From NCBI GenBank assembly GCA_032719365.1, contig CM064866.1, positions 75,496,916 to 75,560,915 on the forward strand: a stretch of DNA of 64,000 bases, written 5' to 3'. Every line of letters begins with the position of its first letter. Position 1 is the first letter of the stretch. A program made the position numbers and the translations under genes. Positions 59,914 to 64,000 of the stretch are shown one piece after another. The stretch is from Prinsepia uniflora (taxonomy: Eukaryota; Streptophyta; Magnoliopsida; Rosales; Rosaceae). The notes beneath the pieces are model-generated. The model was not told where the DNA came from. It ran no database searches and was given only the letters and a program-made list of their open reading frames with translations.

Positions 59914-60754
59914 GTATACATATGTATATATACCTTGACTTCCATCACAGTATTTACAAATCTTTACTTTAATGGATCCATTCATCAAATGCTTCTTTTC
60001 CTTGTTTCGGCTAATCAATATCCAGAAAACCCTACTTCTGCCTTCTGCCTCAAGTTTCCTTCCAGCTTCAAAAGCCTTCTTTCTTTCTCCAACTTTGGAT
60101 CTTGTGATTCTTAGTAGCTTATGTGTTAATTTTTTTATATTACAAACGATACTCTACTTTGGACTTATTTGTTTTCTTACATACAAATGATTTTTACTTT
60201 AAACTAATCTTATTTACAAGAAAAATGTTCCAACTCGGTGTATAAAAAAGCACATCTGTTATAAGTTATAACGTCTAATAAAAGCATAAAAGGTTAATTA
60301 ATTAAGCTCCTAAAGCAGATTTGAGATACATATATAATTTTAAGCCCAAGCCCAATAGCCCAATTTGATTTATGGGTTTCCAGCCATGAGATAAGGCCCA
60401 CCATATTCTGTTGAATATTAGGCCTACTGTTGAACTTGGGCTCATGTACCATGTAATGTTTTCTTCAAGTGCTGTTTATCATGAGATAAAATGGGATTTA
60501 TGAAGCTGGTGTTTATTCTTCAGTGGTGGCTTTGATACATTGGTCACACAGATCTGTATCAACATGTATACAAACTTTATATAATCTTCGGTAATCAATC
60601 AACACTGTTTAGTACGTCGATGTAAAACCCGTTACAACGAACATATTCGACAAATCACAAATTATTCTTTATGAAAAACATGAATTCAACTTGCAAAGTA
60701 AAATCAAATGCAGTATAGAATGGTAAACCGAGGTTGTCTAGTACTGGATCATAT
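59464..60754. other. AT-rich intergenic DNA and 3' flank of the quinone reductase gene
   Basis: No gene supported. It contains a (CT)n then (AT)n microsatellite at about 59878-59912. The part from roughly 60550 is probably 3' UTR of the minus-strand gene. Confidence 0.55.
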
Positions 60755-63494
60755 TTAGGCAGAAGTCCCCTTGAGCTTCTTGGCAATCGTGGCGAAGTAC
60801 TTTCCCTGGTGGAAAGCTTGCTGTAGTTCTAGCTCAGAAGGTTGTCTGGTGCCATCCCCAGCATAAGTTCCTGCACCATAGGGGCTTCCACCCTTGATCT
60901 GCTCCATCTCAAACATCCCAGCTCCAAATGAGTATCCAATAGGCACAAAGACCATCCCATGGTGAACAAGCTGAGTAATGGCTGTCAAGCTGCAAAGTTT
61001 CAAGTACAAGAAATTAATTACATTACAAATTTATGCGGTATAGACACCTAAGAGAAAGCAAGACTTGTTAGATTGAACCTACGCGGTAGTCTCTTGTCCA
61101 CCGCCCTGAGATCCAGTGCTGTAGAAAATTCCTGCAGGCTTGCCTGCAAGTGCTTGAGTTCTCCACAAACCTCCAGTTGAATCGAAGAATGCTTTAAACT
61201 GTGCAGCCATCATTCCAAACCTGGTTGGGAAGCCGAAGAGTAAACCATCAGCCTCAGGAAGGTCATTGGGTGAAATTATAGGTGTTTCACTCTTTGGTGG
61301 CGCGCCCATCTTTCCAAGAATTTCATCTTGAAGTGTTTCTGCGACCTGTGAAGTGGGAAACATAGTGAATCAAGTACTCACGTATGGCAAAAAAATTTGC
61401 AGGAGAGAAACTAGTATCCCTTTCAAAGACACGGTCCCAAATCACTACGACCATATTCTAGGAGCTTACTTTCTCAAGATCAAGGATCTTATTAGACATT
61501 TAGAAAGAAAAAGTCGACTTGGAATCAACTAATCGCTTTCAGCAATATTAGGCTCGTGAAAGAGCTGTGTGCTAAAATCAGTGAGGGACATTTATGTTTA
61601 TCAAAGGGAAAAGACAAACCATTTCTGGGGATAACTTGCTACGACCAAAAGTAATGTAACTTATGGATATAAAATCCCCGGAGCTGATTACAAGCAAGCT
61701 AAAAAACAAAGATTTTAATTCTCAATACTAATACTGAAAGTGCCAGATCCTGGTAAAGCACCTTCTAAATTGTTGGTACTACGCTAATTTTATTGTTAGC
61801 TTCATCAACTTTTTGAACTGGCATGACTTCATGGAGAACTACAGTTCTAAAATTGTTGTGCTCTGGCTAAATAATCCTTCCTATAGCTTTGGTAATTTTG
61901 TGTGTCAAATGATCAATGAAAAAAAAATGGCATATTACGTACCTGCCATAGTTTAGCTTCTACTCCTTCCACAGATGCGGCTCCTTTTAGTATCTCTTCA
62001 GCTAGCTTCTCAACATGTCCATACATGGAATAGTAACTGTAAAATGCACAAGAGGATTCTCAAAAATTAACACGTAAATAACATGCTAAAATCAATATTT
62101 TTCCAATACATGATATATACTGGAAGGCAAAGAAATCCTGGCTTAAAACAGTTTAATTTTTGGAAACTTTCCACCTTCTGCAGAAATAGGGTAACTGGGC
62201 AAAAGAATATAATGGCATGACACTCAATATATCAGTAAATGCACGGTGGGGATACACAGTGACCCCAAAAGATAAACCAAGTTTTCAACTAACTTATCAT
62301 GACAAAACATAATAACAATAACTTTGACGAGTCATTATAAATACTGTATTGTTCGACATGAGTGCAAAACAGTTTGAAAGCAGAACTCCCAATTCATAAA
62401 TATGTGCATGATTACATGTCCATGGTGATAGGAACTAATAAGTAATAAGGATATTAATATGAAGAGAAAGAACCAATCTTAAATTCTCAACAATAATGCA
62501 ATCCAGGACCTCACAAAACAGAAAAGCAAAGGCCTTGCATCTCTATCTCTTGGTTTTAATTTCAAAAGGTAGGTCAGGTATCACAATCACTTTTTGGTTG
62601 TTGGTTGTTCACAGCACAATGTCCTCAAACCTTATTTCTTTAAATTTTCCAATTACTAATCCCTCCTTTTCTAAATAATGACGAATACACGCGGTAACGT
62701 AAAGTTTAGAAAGTTGCATGCATCAATCATAAAAATCGAAGAAATCAAATTCCTATTTGTCCCCTCATCCCCTCACCCCACTCCAGCCCAAAACAAGAAC
62801 TTGAATAAGGAACAGGAAAAAATCAATCTACCCAGAAAAATATTATAATCTCGACTCTTTCTGTGAGAGCAGATAAAGTTTCGAACTTTCAACCTAATTT
62901 TTCTCCCCTGATCTTTTTATCTTGGAAAAAAACTGCAATACTTTCCTATTCAATATAGTAGTGAAATATAGCTGTGAGATCTCACATCCTACAATATAAG
63001 CAAAATATTAAAGGAGACTCCCTGAAAAAAATTACTCTTCTATGTTGTACCAAGTCAGATTAAGGAACAAATTAACACTCAGTATATAACTGAACCCTTG
63101 GCAGGTGGTTACATTCAAAAGAAAATCAGTCTTTTAGAAGAAGAAGATCATTTACAACTAAATTTGTGTATCTATTACCTTCCCTAATAACAAATGAAAA
63201 CAAAATTCCCAATGCAAATTCCACAAGAGCAACAACAAATTGCCATTCTTTTCAATCATTTGATTCACAACAACCCAGCCCATCATTTCCCAGGAAGCAA
63301 ACTGGATCAAACCCAGAAAAGATCTCTTTTTTCATCTAAGATCAAAATATCACCCACTCTCAAGTTAATGAACGAAACAATACCCAGAAAGCATAAAATC
63401 TACTTTATGCATTAATTAACGCATATTAATGAAGAGCCCAGAACACACAGAAAAAGAGAAAGAAAACTTACACAATGTAGACTTTGGTGGCCAT
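60755..63494 (-). CDS. FQR1: NAD(P)H:quinone oxidoreductase, WrbA/FQR1 type
   Basis: Four coding exons on the minus strand with GT..AG introns: 63494-63472 (only 23 nt), 62036-61943, 61345-61083 and 60989-60755. They give 204 residues, the usual length of plant FQR1. The flavodoxin-like fold is clear. MATKVYIV leads to an FMN phosphate loop with YYSMYGHVEKLAEE. GLLFGFPTRFGMMAAQF and FFDSTGGLWRTQAL follow, then YSTGSQGGGQETT and ITQLVHHGM, and finally GGSPYGAGTYAGDG. The family reduces quinones by two electrons using NAD(P)H and FMN, which avoids semiquinone radicals; Arabidopsis FQR1 is an early auxin-induced gene. All exon phases join without stops, so this gene looks intact. Intron 1 is about 1.4 kb. 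Confidence 0.95.
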
Positions 63495-63607
63495 TGAAAG
63501 AGCTATAGAGTATCGGTCTGTCTCTCCCTCTCTCTTTCTTTCGCTGCGCTTTGTGCTTTGGAGCAATAGCGTATTTTGCGAGTGAATGAAGCGTCGACAG
63601 AGACCAG

Positions 63608-63615
63608 TATTTATA
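63608..63615 (-). promoter_or_regulatory. Probable TATA box of the FQR1-like gene
   Basis: Minus-strand TATAAATA lies about 115 bp upstream of the start codon, leaving a leader of roughly 80-90 nt that contains (CT)-rich sequence on the plus strand. Sequence and spacing only. Confidence 0.55.
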
Positions 63616-63659
63616 ACGCAGCTGCCAGCGTTTGTGCATTCTAAAAGCTTCAATTTGAG

Positions 63660-64000
63660 TCCTTAATTTTGATTTGATAGAATTTGATTAGCCTTTGACA
63701 CTCTGTTAATGGAGAGAATAATCCATCATCGGTGGATCCTGTTTCTTGACACGTAATCTATACGGTATTATTGATGTCATACCAAATATTTACCTTCCAT
63801 CAAACCCCATCATAATATTTTCTTTTGGCTCGTTTTGAAAGTCCTTGACTTTGACCACATCAAGCTTTCTAGCACGAAGCCGTAGTCATGGACTCATGGA
63901 CTCATGGCCTCATGGGTGTTGCTTCTCATATCTAATTTTCGTGTGTAGCATTGTAGAATGTTATTTAAGGATACAAATGCATCCATATTTTAGTTTATTA
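63660..64000. other. Upstream region of the FQR1-like gene
   Basis: No gene seen. It is ordinary AT-rich promoter-side DNA with a small tandem repeat of GACTCATG / GGCCTCATG words near 63891-63914. Confidence 0.5.

Overview
The window is nuclear DNA of a flowering plant, most likely a eudicot. It has intron-containing plant genes with GT..AG introns, AT-rich intergenic DNA with (AT)n microsatellites, and dense nested Ty3/gypsy retrotransposons with long LTRs and initiator-Met-tRNA primer binding sites. Only two host protein genes are convincing: a bHLH transcription factor of the bHLH112/bHLH123 kind (21127-23418, plus strand, six coding exons) and a WrbA/FQR1-type NAD(P)H:quinone oxidoreductase (60755-63494, minus strand, four coding exons). 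No tRNA, rRNA, snoRNA or recognisable miRNA gene was found.

Left block (1 to about 12200): a decayed Tat-lineage Ty3/gypsy element on the plus strand. It has gag, protease, RT, a Ty3-type RNase H, a second archaeal-type RNase H and integrase. Its gag is broken by three insertions: an LTR cut by the window edge (1-2013), a minus-strand solo LTR with perfect TSD ACGCA (2422-5534), and a 570-bp hAT-type MITE with an 8-bp TSD (5592-6161). Behind the integrase lies a tandem array with a 114-bp higher-order period, followed by a short antisense reading frame.

Middle-left (12200 to 25660): about 9 kb of AT-rich intergenic DNA, then the bHLH gene, then more intergenic DNA with a 330-bp tandem duplication. 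The bHLH gene carries a 1-nt shift in its last exon that replaces the conserved C-terminus.

Middle-right (25666-59460): my reading is that this whole 33.8-kb block is one non-autonomous PIF/Harbinger DNA transposon of only about 2.2 kb. It has matching termini, a TTA target duplication on each side and a broken Myb-like ORF1, and it has been inflated by nested LTR retrotransposons. Inside are two full-length Tekay/Del-type chromoviruses, one plus strand (27563-37731) and one minus strand (40225-50227, perfect TSD CCATA). There are also several solo or broken LTRs (26056-26675, 26676-39883 split, 39884-51113 split, 51114-52863, 53883-58673 split, 55044-57795). Both chromoviruses are inactivated: the plus copy by four in-frame stops with no frameshift, the minus copy by stops, frameshifts and apparent loss of the gag zinc knuckle.

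Right end (59464-64000): AT-rich intergenic DNA, the FQR1-like gene, and its upstream region. The two host genes are independent, in opposite orientation, and separated by the transposon block. I see no operon-like or gene-cluster system.
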